Source of the DNA: Arion vulgaris
Taxonomy: Eukaryota > Mollusca > Gastropoda > Stylommatophora > Arionidae
Length of the DNA: 64,000 nt
Reading direction: 5' to 3'
Assembly: GCA_020796225.1 (NCBI GenBank)
Contig: CM036756.1
Location: forward strand, 42,775,398 to 42,839,397
This document shows positions 1-10,908 of the stretch, piece by piece (within the stretch, counting starts at the first letter, position 1; every line of letters begins with the position of its first letter). Below the pieces are notes generated by a model. The model was not told where the DNA came from and ran no database searches. It saw nothing but the letters and a program-made list of their open reading frames with translations. Made by a program: the position numbers and the translations under genes.

Positions 1-85
1 CGAACTGACTAGACAGAGTGAATTTCAGATGCGCTGCACAGAGAGCAACGTCCTATAAAGGATACCCACGTTGATGATAAGTAAT
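1..85 (-). mobile_element. SINE family S8, 3' fragment
   Basis: Reverse-complement match to the 3' half of the S8 copy at 40008-40200; both share a GAATTTCAGATGCGCTGC block and a TCCTATAAGGATAC-type block. The tRNA head lies beyond the window edge. Confidence 0.6.
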
Positions 86-123
86 ATTATAATTTAAGAT
101 GCAGACACTTTCTCCAGTGAAAA

Positions 124-176
124 AGCAGTGTTACTCTTCTTTGCTCCCCTGAGAGTCCAGACAACCACATGGGGGT
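124..176 (-). mobile_element. S1 SINE head fragment
   Basis: About 50 bp match the reversed start of S1 (GTTACTCTTCTTTGCTCCCC followed by a degraded head). The rest of the element is missing. Confidence 0.5.
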
Positions 177-510
177 GAATGGAAATGACAAACGAAACGC
201 GTATCATTCCTTGACTGCGTTTGAGGGCACATAAACAATTAACCCGTCTCCGTCTGCATCACTTGTTGTTTTTATATCTCCTGAATTTGTTGGCTCGGCG
301 TTATCTAACAGGCGCCTGACTGATGCCTTATCTCTGACCTATAAGCGTATCTTATATTTGGCAGAAGGAATCTCTGATTGTTACATAACTCAACGGTTCT
401 CCAACGACGCCATACAACATACAACCTGCTCCGATGTATCTCTGTACAAAGGTTTAATGAATATCTCGAGCGTTTGTGTGGATCTTGCACTTATAAACCA
501 TACTATATGT
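177..510. other. Unassigned spacer
   Basis: No repeat shared with the rest of the window and no convincing coding potential were seen. Short open frames in several phases overlap each other and look random. Confidence 0.5.
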
Positions 511-1013
511 TGTCTGGGCTCACAAGGGGAGCTAAGAATAGTAACACTGCCACCTACAAGGCATGTCGTAAGAGGCGATTTAGGTAGGAGCCTAGGGAAG
601 CTAGCCTAATAAAAAAATGCGTCGCAGATATCGGATTAAAATGGGTTTAAAGCCGAAGGATTGACTTCATTGCACCGGGTTTTACCCCATACGGCTCGGT
701 CACTCTCCGCAGAAATGGCACGCCACCTGCCGAGAATATTGCACAAAGCACGAACTCCGTAGCTCCGGCAACAATCCTAGGGTCTCTGGGAAAACCTGCA
801 CTCGGAAACAGAACGGCGCGGTCCGGATTCGAACCCACGACCTTCGACTCGAAAGGCAAAGGGCTTAACCACTCAGCCACGGATGTGCTGGTATACTTGT
901 AGGCGCATAACTGGCATAACGTACAATCACTCTTAGGCTCAGATTACATAAAACCACAACGAGTGGTTTAACAAGTGGTCGATATGGAAAGTTCGAAGAG
1001 GAAGCTGAAGAAG
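511..1013 (+). mobile_element. SINE S1 interrupted by SINE S2
   Basis: The S1 head is at 511-636 and its second half at 880-1013, ending in a GAAG-rich tail. A reversed S2 element occupies the middle. A short direct repeat ATATGT at 505-510 and 1014-1019 is consistent with the S1 target duplication. Confidence 0.8.
637..879 (-). mobile_element. SINE S2, tRNA-derived, nested in S1
   Basis: On the minus strand the element begins with a serine/leucine-tRNA-like head: A-box-like GTGGCTGAGTGGTTAAG at about 864-880 and B-box GGTTCGAATCC near 825-835. A body of about 170 bp follows. The S1 sequence CGGAT is present on both sides (632-636 and 880-884), giving a 4-5 bp target duplication. The head is a SINE promoter, not a tRNA gene, because the acceptor stem does not close and the body continues. 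Confidence 0.85.
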
Positions 1014-1045
1014 ATATGTGCCGACTATATCTTCAAAGTCTTATC

Positions 1046-1195
1046 AGATTGATTGATTGATTGATTACTGTTTGATTGATATGACCATCATCATCGCACT
1101 TCGGTGAGTAACCATATGTGCTCCGATCTCTTTCTTACACAGAAAGATTTCAGCTGCAGTGCACGAACTCCGTAGCACCGGCGAGGGTCCCCAAA
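1046..1195 (-). mobile_element. SINE S3, 3' half
   Basis: Begins with an ATTGATTGATTGAT tail, followed by the S3 3' body containing TTACACAGAAAGAT and GCACGAACTCCGTAGCACCG. It is truncated before the tRNA head. Confidence 0.8.
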
Positions 1196-1196
1196 A

Positions 1197-1302
1197 AGGT
1201 CTTGAAATATCGTGGAAGTCTTACCAGTCAAGCAGGAGTAGCTGGGTCAGACATTAAAAGCAGACTACGTAAGGCACGGAGTGCATTTATGAACTTTTGC
1301 CA
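1197..1302 (+). mobile_element. LINE reverse-transcriptase thumb fragment
   Basis: Translates to a YRGSLTSQAG...DIKSRLRKARSAF segment. This matches the conserved 'YLGS...G...DIK.RI.KA..AF' block found after the catalytic palm of non-LTR reverse transcriptases. It probably continues at 1502-1620. Confidence 0.7.
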
Positions 1303-1317
1303 TCATCATCAAATAGA

Positions 1318-1361
1318 TTGTCAGTACCAGAACTCTGCCATTTTAACAGTCCTTCGGAATT

Positions 1362-1392
<31 letters not shown>

Positions 1393-1437
1393 CCAGATGT
1401 CCCGGACACTGCAGTCGTCATGCTGAAGCATCAGTTA
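1318..1437 (-). mobile_element. LINE tail fragment with CT microsatellite
   Basis: Shares the CCAACAGTCCTTC-like and CATAGGTCAGATGTCCC blocks with the minus-strand LINE tail at 1735-1965. It contains a TC dinucleotide run at about 1362-1389. Confidence 0.5.
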
Positions 1438-1501
1438 CACTAATGAACCCATCATGCTGTGCAATATACAACCTGTTCCGATGAACATTCATACGACCTG
1501 G

Positions 1502-1620
1502 ACATCAGCCCCCTGCAGCATCAGAACCAAGATTAGTATATACCGCTGCTGTGTGCTATCATTTTCACTGTACGGATCACAATGTTGGAGACTGACAGAA
1601 CGTTCTCTCTACAAGAACTT
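1502..1620 (+). mobile_element. LINE reverse-transcriptase fragment
   Basis: Encodes SIRTKISIYRCCVLSFSLYG followed by SQCWRLTE. This matches the 'K..IY...VLS.LLYG.E.W.LT' block typical of RTE/L2-like LINEs. It lies downstream of, and likely belonged with, the piece at 1197-1302. Confidence 0.75.
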
Positions 1621-1734
1621 ATTAAATTATTTCTTCTTGTTCTTACGTTCGTCCTCTATGAATGCAGGCATATTATATGACGACTCTGACATTGTTGCGT
1701 GAAGACATGCTTTCCTTATCAGTATCAGTATCAA

Positions 1735-1965
1735 ATAGCTTATCCTGATCAGACTTTGCCATCCCAACAGTCCTTCGTAATTTCTCTCATAGGTCAGATG
1801 TCCCGCCTCTGCAGCCGTCATGTTCAAACCCAAAGTGACATCCCGAATCCATCTTCTCCGTGGTCTTCCTCTTCTTCTCTTTACCGGTATGCCTCCTTCA
1901 ATGATGGTCTTCTCCAGCCCTTCATGTCTGTTTATATATCCAAAATACCTCAATTTTATCTTTCT
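1735..1965 (-). mobile_element. LINE C-terminal tail (reverse transcriptase)
   Basis: The minus-strand frame reads RYFGYINRHEGLEKTIIEGG, then a basic GRPRRRWIRDV motif and MTAAEAG. This is the standard C-terminal tail of a large class of animal LINE reverse transcriptases. Upstream domains are absent, so it is a 5'-truncated or dead copy. It is head-to-head with the plus-strand fragment at 1502-1620. Confidence 0.85.
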
Positions 1966-2424
1966 TGTTAGTTTGTTAGGTAGGGAATTAAATGCTCTCG
2001 AGGATTTAAACTAGGGAATCTAAATCTAGGGAATTAAACCGAGGCACGCCACAGCAGGAACACAATACACAGGGGGCGAGAAGAATACGGTGTATACTTT
2101 GATGCCCTCCCTAAGCGCCAAGCCCATTACATGCTAAAGAAAGAGAGGGAGACATAGATGTGCCGACACTTGGAAAAGGACTGGGAACCGCTGACAGAAT
2201 GTATTACAGATTTGCTATCGCCTGGTTGTAAATATTAGCATTCACGTATTACCGATGTAATTAGTGTAAGCATGTGCTTCTTTCTGTAATGAGTTGATGT
2301 TTTGCGCAGATGTTTGACACATTCCTGCTTTCTCTATTCTTTTCTTCTTTATATATAGATTACACGCGCGCGCATGCACACACGCTACACATACACACTA
2401 TATATATATACACGCGCACACAGT
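1966..2424. other. Unassigned spacer with CA/TA microsatellite
   Basis: About 460 bp without a recognisable gene. Alternating purine-pyrimidine runs (CACACA, TATATA, ACGCGC) occur at about 2355-2425. Confidence 0.5.
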
Positions 2425-2575
2425 AGACATACACTCATCATCATCATCAGGTGCCGTGCCGACTGGCGTAGGTGATCATGGCTCACAAATATCTGTCTCT
2501 GGTGTTTGCTATCATCTTAGATGTTGACGCTCTGCCGTGCCATGAAGTCAGGCTATCCAAAATGTTCTCTGCCTG
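2425..2575 (-). mobile_element. RTE-like LINE extreme C-terminus and 3' end
   Basis: Reverse complement of the 3' end of the LINE at 24560-25118, including the 'LTSWHGR.S...MIANTRDR' coding block and the terminal (GAT)n run after GGCACCT. Only the last 150 bp are retained. Confidence 0.75.
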
Positions 2576-2639
2576 TATATGAAGACATACACTACACATA
2601 CACATATATAAGATATGTGTGACATCTATACATACTTGA

Positions 2640-2975
2640 CTTCTCCGAAAGGAGTTAATTCTTATTGTTCATGTTTGTTTTTGGTGTTTTTTTCCCGATC
2701 CAGAAGCACTTGATCTTTCAGCTTTTCGGCTCGGAGCCATGTACATCGTAACCCTTCGGTTCGGTGACACAAACACCGTAAATCTGGAGAACCTGTGACT
2801 TTTCTGCCAGCCCGCGGGATTGAACCGTGCTCACAGGGGGCTTGTCACCCGTCGTCCAACGCCTTACGAACACGCTGGGCGGTGTTTGTTGGCCTACACG
2901 CTCTGATATAACAAAAAAAATCTTCATCCTTAGGTTCACTAAGAGGCTTTAATCCCTTACATAAGAAACAGATAA
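2640..2975. repeat. Dispersed repeat R2 interrupted by SINE S4
   Basis: GAAAGGAGTTAATTCTTATT at 2649-2668 resumes after the SINE with TTGGCCTACACGCT and GAGGCTTTAATCC. The uninterrupted counterpart is at 42432-42575. Confidence 0.65.
2680..2882 (-). mobile_element. SINE S4, tRNA-derived
   Basis: The minus strand carries a tRNA-like head with a B-box GGTTCAATCCCGC-type sequence, a body with GCCGAA blocks, and a tail CTTCTGGATCG followed by A/C-rich sequence. The octamer TGTTTGTT at 2672-2679 and 2883-2890 is the target-site duplication, and the interrupted host is repeat R2. Confidence 0.8.
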
Positions 2976-3014
2976 TCTATATATACCTTCTGTCTGTATC
3001 GTTAAGGAGTACGG

Positions 3015-3165
3015 CAACTGGTTTATAGTATGATCATCATCATAACACTTCGGTAAATAATCATATCTGCTCAGACCTCTTTCTTACACATGAATATCTC
3101 AGCGGCAGTGCAGGAACTCCGTAACACAGGCGAGGGTCTCCGATGTAATTTTGAAGAGAAGAAAA
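3015..3165 (-). mobile_element. SINE S3, 3' half
   Basis: Carries the S3 3' body (CTTTCTTACAC, GGAACTCCGTAACACAGGCG, GATGTAATTTTGAAG). It is truncated before the tRNA head. Confidence 0.75.
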
Positions 3166-3349
3166 TTTGAGCTCATAAAAAAAGCCTTTAGTAGTTGAAA
3201 ATTGACAAGAATATGCTGCAAAGTCGCAGCCTGTGCAAAAGCTATACACATTCAATAGGATGAAAGAAGAACGAAAAATAATGACTTCTGTGATCGTATT
3301 CTCTGATTCGTCTTAGCTTGTTAATTTTAAATATATGTTTCGTTCATGG

Positions 3350-3470
3350 GTGAGTGTTCAGCCTTTTACTTACAGTGCACATGTTACACACGTTTCCGTC
3401 ATGAGGGTGTTCAGCCTTTTACTTACAGTGCACAAGTTACACACGTTTCCGTCATGAGGGTGTTCGACCA
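3350..3470. repeat. 58-bp tandem duplication
   Basis: Two nearly identical copies of a unit containing TTTTACTTACAGTGCACA and CACGTTTCCGTCATGAGGG lie side by side. Nothing else is recognised between 3166 and 3569. Confidence 0.8.
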
Positions 3471-3569
3471 ACTATCATGTGTTCTTGCTTCGGGCCTAAC
3501 ATTGTAACTATAATTTGTAATATTATTTATTAGTTGTTATACTAAACAAATTATTATTATATAATAACG

Positions 3570-3735
3570 AAACGGGTACAGGAACCATTTTTATATCACG
3601 TGGTATATAGGGTAATACGGTGTTATGTCTGTATTTTTCATTGACCGTCCGCACACAATGGGTGATGTGGTCAACATCACGCCGACTGCCTTTACTTTTC
3701 AGTACTTTTCCTGGTACCTAATTGCGGTTGGGTCG
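3570..3735 (-). mobile_element. SINE S5, 5'-truncated
   Basis: Matches the body and 3' end of the full S5 copy at 39600-39843 in reverse, including TATTTTTCATTGACCGTC and GGTGATGTGGTCAACATCA. The tRNA head is missing. Confidence 0.8.
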
Positions 3736-3904
3736 TATCACAGAGTTTAACATATGGTTTATACAGATCGAAAGAAAAAGAAGAAAATTAACATTTGTCA
3801 TTTTAGCAGTCCATTGAATTCTCAGTATTTTTATATCATTCTCAAATATATAATCAAATTTTGTCATATACACAAATTGATGAATAATTTGAAATGCAAC
3901 ATCT

Positions 3905-4162
3905 CGCCCGTGTGTTGTCGGAGCTCGCAAGGGGAGCAAAGAATAGTAACACTGCTACCCAAAAGCATGTCGTAGAAGCGATTGAGATAGGGGCCTAGGG
4001 GAAACTGGTGTAGTAAATAAAAAGCGTTGCAGAAATAGGATGTGCTGGCCTACTTGTACGCGCATAACTGGTACAACATACAATCGCTCTTAGGCTCGGA
4101 TCACATACAAATCACAAAAAGTGGTTTAATAGGTGGTCGTTTTGAAGCGTTTGATGAAGAAG
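3905..4162 (+). mobile_element. SINE S1, full length
   Basis: Complete S1 from GCCCGTGTGTTG to the GAAGAAG tail. The 13-mer AAATGCAA(C/T)ATCT at 3892-3904 and 4163-4175 is its target duplication. The 48-bp satellite begins only about 5 bp after the right-hand duplicate. Confidence 0.9.
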
Positions 4163-4179
4163 AAATGCAATATCTTTTT

Positions 4180-7100
4180 TGTGTCAAGTCAATGTAAGAC
4201 CAAACTATGTTGATGTTGCCACGAGATTGTGTCAAGTCAATGTAAGATCAAACTATGTTGATGTTGCCACGAGATTGTGTCAAGTCAATGTAAGATCAAA
4301 CTATGTTGATGTTGCCACGAGATTGTGTCAAGTCAATGTAAGACCAAACTATGTTGATGTTGCCACGAGATTGTGTCAAGTCAATGTAAGATCAAACTAT
4401 GTTGATGTTGCCATGAGATTGTGTCAAGTCAATGTAAGACCAAACTATGTTGATGTTGCCACGAGATTGTGTCAAGTCAATGTAAGACCAAACTATGTTG
4501 ATGTTGCCACGAGATTGTGTCAAGTCAATGTAAGATCAAACTATGTTGATGTTGCCACGAGATTGTGTCAAGTCAATGTAAGACCAAACTATGTTGATGT
4601 TGCCACGAGATTGTGTCAAGTCAATGTAAGACCAAACTATGTTGATGTTGCCACGAGATTGTGTCAAGTCAATGTAAGATCAAACTATGTTGATGTTGCC
4701 ACGAGATTGTGTCAAGTCAATGTAAGATCAAACTATGTTGATGTTGCCACGAGATTGTGTCAAGTCAATGTAAGACCAAACTATGTTGATGTTGCCACGA
4801 GATTGTGTCAAGTCAATGTAAGACCAAACTATGTTGATGTTGCCACGAGATTGTATCAAGTCAATGTAAGACCAAACTATGTTGATGTTGCCACGAGATT
4901 GTGTCAAGTCAATGTAAGATCAAACTATGTTGATGTTGCCATGAGATTGTGTCAAGTCAATGTAAGACCAAACTATGTTGATGTTGCCACGAGATTGTGT
5001 CAAGTCAATGTAAGACCAAACTATGTTGATGTTGCCACGAGATTGTGTCAAGTCAATGTAAGATCAAACTATGTTGATGTTGCCACGAGATTGTGTCAAG
5101 TCAATTTAAGACCAAACTATGTTGATGTTGCCACGAGATTGTGTCAAGTCAATGTAAGATCAAACTATGTTGATGTTGCCACGAGATTGTGTCAAGTCAA
5201 TGTAAGATCAAACTATGTTGATGTTGCCACGAGATTGTGTCAAGTCAATGTAAGATCAAACTATGTTGATGTTGCCACGAGATTGTGTCAAGTCAATGTA
5301 AGACCAAACTATGTTGATGTTGCCACGAGATTGTGTCAAGTCAATGTAAGATCAAACTATGTTGATGTTGCCACGAGATTGTGTCAAGTCAATGTAAGAC
5401 CAAACTATGTTGATGTTGCCACGAGATTGTATCAAGTCAATGTAAGACCAAACTATGTTGATGTTGCCACGAGATTGTGTCAAGTCAATGTAAGATCAAA
5501 CTATGTTGATGTTGCCATGAGATTGTGTCAAGTCAATGTAAGACCAAACTATGTTGATGTTGCCACGAGATTGTGTCAAGTCAATGTAAGACCAAACTAT
5601 GTTGATGTTGCCACGAGATTGTGTCAAGTCAATGTAAGATCAAACTATGTTGATGTTGCCACGAGATTGTGTCAAGTCAATTTAAGACCAAACTATGTTG
5701 ATGTTGCCACGAGATTGTGTCAAGTCAATGTAAGATCAAACTATGTTGATGTTGCCACGAGATTGTGTCAAGTCAATTTAAGACCAAACTATGTTGATGT
5801 TGCCACGAGATTGTGTCAAGTCAATGTAAGATCAAACTATGTTGATGTTGCCACGAGATTGTGTCAAGTCAATCAATGTAAGACCAAACTATGTTGATGT
5901 TGCCACGAGATTGTGTCAAGTCAATGTAAGACCAAACTATGTTGATGTTGCCACGAGATTGTGTCAAGTCAATGTAAGATCAAACTATGTTGATGTTGCC
6001 ACGAGATTGTGTCAAGTCAATGTAAGACCAAACTATGTTGATGTTGCCACGAGATTGTGTCAAGTCAATGTAAGACCAAACTATGTTGATGTTGCCACGA
6101 GATTGTGTCAAGTCAATGTAAGATCAAACTATGTTGATGTTGCCACGAGATTGTGTCAAGTCAATGTAAGACCAAACTATGTTGATGTTGCCACGAGATT
6201 GTGTCAAGTCAATGTAAGACCAAACTATGTTGATGTTGCCACGAGATTGTGTCAAGTCAATGTAAGATCAAACTATGTTGATGTTGCCACGAGATTGTGT
6301 CACGTCAATGTAAGATCAAACTATGTTGATGTTGCCACGAGATTGTGTCAAGTCAATGTAAGACCAAACTATGTTGATGTTGCCACGAGATTGTGTCAAG
6401 TCAATGTAAGATCAAACTATGTTGATGTTGCCACGAGATTGTGTCAAGTCAATGTAAGACCAAACTATGTTGATGTTGCCACGAGATTGTGTCAAGTCAA
6501 TGTAAGATCAAACTATGTTGATGTTGCCACGAGATTGTGTCAAGTCAATGTAAGACCAAACTATGTTGATGTTGCCACGAGATTGTGTCAAGTCAATGTA
6601 AGACCAAACTATGTTGATGTTGCCACGAGATTGTGTCAAGTCAATGTAAGATCAAACTATGTTGATGTTGCCACGAGATTGTGTCAAGTCAATGTAAGAC
6701 CAAACTATGTTGATGTTGCCACGAGATTGTGTCAAGTCAATGTAAGACCAAACTATGTTGATGTTGCCACGAGATTGTGTCAAGTCAATGTAAGATCAAA
6801 CTATGTTGATGTTGCCACGAGATTGTGTCAAGTCAATGTAAGACCAAACTATGTTGATGTTGCCACGAGATTGTGTCAAGTCAATGTAAGACCAAACTAT
6901 GTTGATGTTGCCACGAGATTGTGTCAAGTCAATGTAAGACCAAACTATGTTGATGTTGCCACGAGATTGTGTCAAGTCAATGTAAGATCAAACTATGTTG
7001 ATGTTGCCACGAGATTGTGTCAAGTCAATGTAAGATCAAACTATGTTGATGTTGCCACGAGATTGTGTCAAGTCAATGTAAGATCAAACTATGTTGATGT

Positions 7101-8075
7101 TGCCACGAGATTGTGTCAAGTCAATGTAAGATCAAACTATGTTGATGTTGCCACGAGATTGTGTCAAGTCAATTTAAGACCAAACTATGTTGATGTTGCC
7201 ACGAGATTGTGTCAAGTCAATTTAAGACCAAACTATGTTGATGTTGCCACGAGATTGTGTCAAGTCAATGTAAGACCAAACTATGCTGATGTTGCCACGA
7301 GATTGTGTCAAGTCAATGTAAGACCAAACTATGCTGATGTTGCCACGAGATTGTGTCAAGTCAATGTAAGACCAAACTATGTTGATGTTGCCACGAGATT
7401 GTGTCAAGTCAATGTAAGACCAAACTATGTTGATGTTGCCACGAGATTGTGTCAAGTCAATGTAAGACCAAACTATGTTGATGTTGCCACGAGATTGTGT
7501 CAAGTCAATGTAAGACCAAACTATGTTGATGTTGCCACGAGATTGTGTCAAGTCAATGTAAGACCAAACTATGTTGATGTTGCCACGAGATTGTGTCAAG
7601 TCAATGTAAGACCAAACTATGTTGATGTTGCCACGAGATTGTGTCAAGTCAATGTAAGACCAAACTATGTTGATGTTGCCACGAGATTGTGTCAAGTCAA
7701 TGTAAGACCAAACTATGTTGATGTTACCACGAGATTGTGTCAAGTCAATGTAAGACCAAACTATGTTGATGTTGCCACGAGATTGTGTCAAGTCAATGTA
7801 AGACCAAACTATGTTGATGTTGCCACGAGATTGTGTCAAGTCAATGTAAGACCAAACTATGTTGATGTTGCCACGAGATTGTGTCAAGTCAATGTAAGAC
7901 CAAACTATGTTGATGTTGCCACGAGATTGTGTCAAGTCAATGTAAGACCAAACTATGTTGATGTTGCCACGAGATTGTGTCAAGTCAATGTAAGACCAAA
8001 CTATGTTGATGTTGCCACGAGATTGTGTCAAGTCAATGTAAGACCAAACTATGTTGATGTTGCCACGAGATTGTG
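4180..8075. repeat. 48-bp satellite array, about 81 copies
   Basis: Unit TGTCAAGTCAATGTAAGA(C/T), then CAAACTATGTTGATGTTGCC and ACGAGATTG. The main polymorphism is C/T at position 19, with rarer variants (CCATGAG, TATCAAG, AATTTAAG, TATGCTG). One 4-bp insertion at about 5872 breaks the register. Because 48 is divisible by three, long frames stay open (LCQVNVRPNYVDVATR repeats), but the minus strand is also open and no start context or domain supports a protein. Units at about 7260-8075 are almost homogeneous. Confidence 0.97.
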
Positions 8076-8340
8076 GCTAATCCAAAGTGAGCTTCTGTAT
8101 CGATTAATGTTCTCGTGGGAGAGCTTCGCAGATACGGCATCGCCAACTTTTCATGCAATTTGTCTACAAATTTGACTGCCTTCATGACAGAAAGCGTGTG
8201 TTCTTGTCTAAAGTGACTTCGTGTCAAATGTTTCTTGTGTATCCAGTTTTCCTTCTTGATTTTTCACTGTTTAATTTGTATGTGCTTGTATACTCTCGCG
8301 TGTTGTGTGTGAGTGTTGCTTGTTGTGAGTCGGTTTGAAT
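8076..8340. other. Unique flank of the satellite
   Basis: Low-repeat sequence leading into GT-rich DNA. No gene or repeat family was recognised. Confidence 0.5.
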
Positions 8341-9025
8341 GAGTGACTGCATTGTGGGTTGGGATGTGTGAGTGGGTGTGTGGTTTCGAATGAATAAATG
8401 AATGAGTGAATTGGTGGGCTTGAATGCATGAGTGGGGTGGGTTGTTTTGAATGAGCTAGTGAACTGGTACGTTTGAATGAGTGAGTGGGTTGTTTTGAGT
8501 GCGTAATTGGATTGGTAGATTTTAATGAGTGGGTGGATGGATTTGAACGTATCTGATGAGTTGGTGGAATTGAATGAGGGAATGAGTCAGTTTTGAATTA
8601 GTGGGGGAATTGTGGGTTTGGATGAGTTAGTGGATTATGGGTTTGGATGAGTGAGTAGATTGTAGATGTGGAGGAGTGGGTGGATTGTGGGTTTGGATAG
8701 GTGAGTGGGTTGTAGGTTTGGATGAGTGAGTGGGTTTGGATGAGTGAGTGGAGTGTGGTTTTTGATGAGTGAGTGGATTGTGGGGTTTGGATGAGCGAGT
8801 GGAATGTAGGTTTGGATGAGTGAGTGGATTTGGATGAGGGAGTTGATTGTGGGTTTGGATGAGTGGGTGGATTGTGGGTTTGGATGAGTGAGTGGGTTTG
8901 GATGAGTGAGTGGGTTTGGATAAGTGAGTGAATTGTAGGTTTGAATGAATGAGTGGGTTTGGATGAGTGAGTGGGTTATGGGTTTGAATAAGTGAGGGAA
9001 TTGAGTGAAAGTTGAGAAGGTCAAA
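8341..9025. repeat. Degenerate GT/GA-rich minisatellite
   Basis: Irregular 18-26-bp units built around GGTTTGGATGAGTGAGTGG. Unit length and sequence vary strongly, indicating an old array. Proline/histidine-rich minus-strand open frames are an artefact of composition. Confidence 0.9.
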
Positions 9026-9047
9026 AGTAATGTAGGTGGAGGCAAGC

Positions 9048-9403
9048 ATTGAAATGAACAGAGCCTAAGAAATAAGATCAACATTGAAATGAACAGAGCC
9101 TAAGAAATAAGATCAACATTGAAATGAACAGAGCCTAAGAAATAAGATCAACATTGAAATGAACAGAGCCTAAGAAATAAGATCAACATTGAAATGAACA
9201 GAGCCTAAGAAATAAGATCAACATTGAAATGAACAGAGCCTAAGAAATAAGATCAACATTGAAATGAACAGAGCCTAAGAAATAAGATCAACATTGAAAT
9301 GAACAGAGCCTAAGAAATAAGATCAACATTGAAATGAACAGAGCCTAAGAAATAAGATCAACATTGAAATGAACAGAGCCTAAGAAATAAGATCAACATT
9401 GAA
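9048..9403. repeat. 35-bp minisatellite, about 10 copies
   Basis: Essentially identical head-to-tail units ATTGAAATGAACAGAGCCTA + AGAAATAAGATCAAC. Near-perfect identity implies recent expansion. Confidence 0.97.
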
Positions 9404-9497
9404 GTCAAGTCCTACCTTTGATATTATTCTGTCAGTAATGAGATCACATTATCAATGGTTTCAATAGACTGTATGATTCGCATTAGGTCATCACTAG

Positions 9498-9759
9498 CGC
9501 CCGAGTGGTTACCGGGGCCCAAGTTTGGGGTGTAAAGAATAGAGCCACTGTTACCTGCCACGCATGTCGTAAGAGGCGACTAAGGAGGTTTGGCTGAAAT
9601 CGGATGCATGTGTCCTAAACGTGTAGAAGTCTATGCGTTTAGGGGCCTACCAAACCAATGTGCAATGTATACACGTTCTTGGCAAAGATAAAACATATCA
9701 CAAAGAGTGATTAAAGTTGGTCGTAAAGAACGAACGCAAAGAAGAAGAAGAGGAAGGTC
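9498..9759 (+). mobile_element. SINE S1b subfamily, full length
   Basis: Begins GCCCGAGTGGTTACCGGGGC, shares the CATGTCGTAAGAGGCGACTA core with S1, and ends in (GAA)n. TCACTAG at 9491-9497 and 9760-9766 is the target duplication. The S1b start resembles an A box more closely than S1 does. Confidence 0.85.
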
Positions 9760-9807
9760 TCACTAGACTCCTTCTTTTATTAACGTTACATATTGTGTTG
9801 TGTTGTG

Positions 9808-9875
9808 TTGTGTTCCTCTCGTACTGTTGTTATACGTTGCATAGGACCTGCAAGAAATTGTTCCGTACCTCTCTA
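9808..9875 (-). mobile_element. LINE 3' end fragment
   Basis: Reverse match to 23905-23945 (TTGCAGGTCCTATG and ACGTATAACA...TACGAGAGG), the last codons and 3' flank of that LINE class. Confidence 0.6.
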
Positions 9876-9882
9876 TTGTAGG

Positions 9883-10140
9883 CACCTGTAGCTTAAGCGG
9901 TAGCTAACTCGATCACAACCCAAGTTTACATGGTTCAAACCCCGCGGCAGGCAGTTTTGAAACATATGTGTCCGTGGATTTTTAGGAACGGTAAAAATAG
10001 ACACCGCCGTTCAGAAAGCAATATCAAACTACTGAACGTATAAGTGTGCCTAGAAAATCGACGACTCGTTTACTGTGGTTGATGGCTAAGTCCTGTAAAG
10101 GATAGGCTAAGTCCTGTAAAGGACATGTCACGATTTTCAT
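9883..10140 (+). mobile_element. SINE S7, tRNA-derived
   Basis: The head has an A-box-like CTGTAGCTTAAGCGGTAGC and a B-box-like GGTTCAAACCCC. The body contains CGACGACTCGTTTACTGTGG and ends at CACGATTTTCATTTTCAT. A 19-bp block (GGCTAAGTCCTGTAAAGGA) is duplicated near the 3' end. Confidence 0.75.
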
Positions 10141-10343
10141 TTTCATCGCATTATCATGGGCAACTTGTTAAATCTCTTCTATGCAAGTGAGTCAGATATT
10201 TATCGCATCTCTCAGGAAAACTCGTTTTAGGGTTTCCTCAGAGCGTTCTTTCTGTCTTAAATATTTACCCCCTTCATCAATGCATGCTTTGTGATTCTTG
10301 AATCATTTCTTTTCAGAGTACACCCAGCATATATGTATATCTT
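10141..10343. other. Unassigned spacer
   Basis: No recognised repeat or coding signal. Confidence 0.4.
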
Positions 10344-10440
10344 TAGGCAATATGCTGTACCAGTCATCTCTAGAGCCAACATGTATGAAGAATGATGCTA
10401 CTGTTTAGGGGCTCAGTTCACAAGTGCAGAAGCCTATATC
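10344..10440. repeat. 97-bp direct repeat, left copy
   Basis: About 94% identical (6 mismatches by eye) to 10812-10908. Together the copies flank an S3 SINE exactly. Confidence 0.9.
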
Positions 10441-10811
10441 CATTGATTGATTGATAGGACCATCATCGTTGCACTTCAGTGAGCCATCATGAGTGCTTTG
10501 ATCTCTTTCTTACACAGGAAGATCGCAGCTGCAGTGCACGAACTCCGTAGCACCGGCGAGGTTCCCGATGTAATTTTGAAGATGGTGAAGATATTTTGTG
10601 GGATATTTATTTATTTGATCTTTTCTAATGAATTTTGCCTGGACAGCGGCTTTCCAGCCTGCTCTCCTCGATTTTGAACTGCCAAGGGTTCTTTTACGTG
10701 CTCAAGTTGAACACGGGACCTACGTTTTATCTTCCGTCTCCGATAGGACTAGGAACTCGATTTCACCTACACTGAGATCTAGGATATCATCTGGAAAAAT
10801 ATCCAGATTTG
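10441..10811 (-). mobile_element. SINE S3, nearly full body
   Basis: Starts with the reversed (TGAT)n tail, followed by the full S3 body (CTTACACAGGAAGATC, CACGAACTCCGTAGCACCGG, GGGTTCTTTTACGTGCTCAA). It ends just before the tRNA head seen in the copy at 56317-57016. Confidence 0.85.
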
Positions 10812-10908
10812 TAGGCAATATGCTGTACCAGTCATCTCTAGAGCAAACAAGCATGGAGAATAATGCTACTGTTTAGGTGCTCAGTTCACAAGTGCAGAAG
10901 CCTATATC
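10812..10908. repeat. 97-bp direct repeat, right copy
   Basis: Same length as the left copy at 10344-10440. The two copies are separated only by the SINE. Confidence 0.9.

Noticed and set aside
825..880. tRNA-Ser/Leu gene on the minus strand
   Set aside because: A and B boxes are present but the sequence continues into a SINE body, and the same body occurs elsewhere. Similar heads at 9883, 39324, 39600, 40008, 50752 and 56317 were treated the same way.
4179..8175. Very long open frames (572 and 778 codons) of 16-residue repeats
   Set aside because: The 48-bp unit is a multiple of three, the opposite strand is also open, variants are not codon-biased, and there is no domain, splice site or start context. 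It is satellite DNA.
9048..9403. CRISPR-like array of regular direct repeats
   Set aside because: Units are contiguous with no unique spacers; the same holds for all arrays here, and the context is animal.
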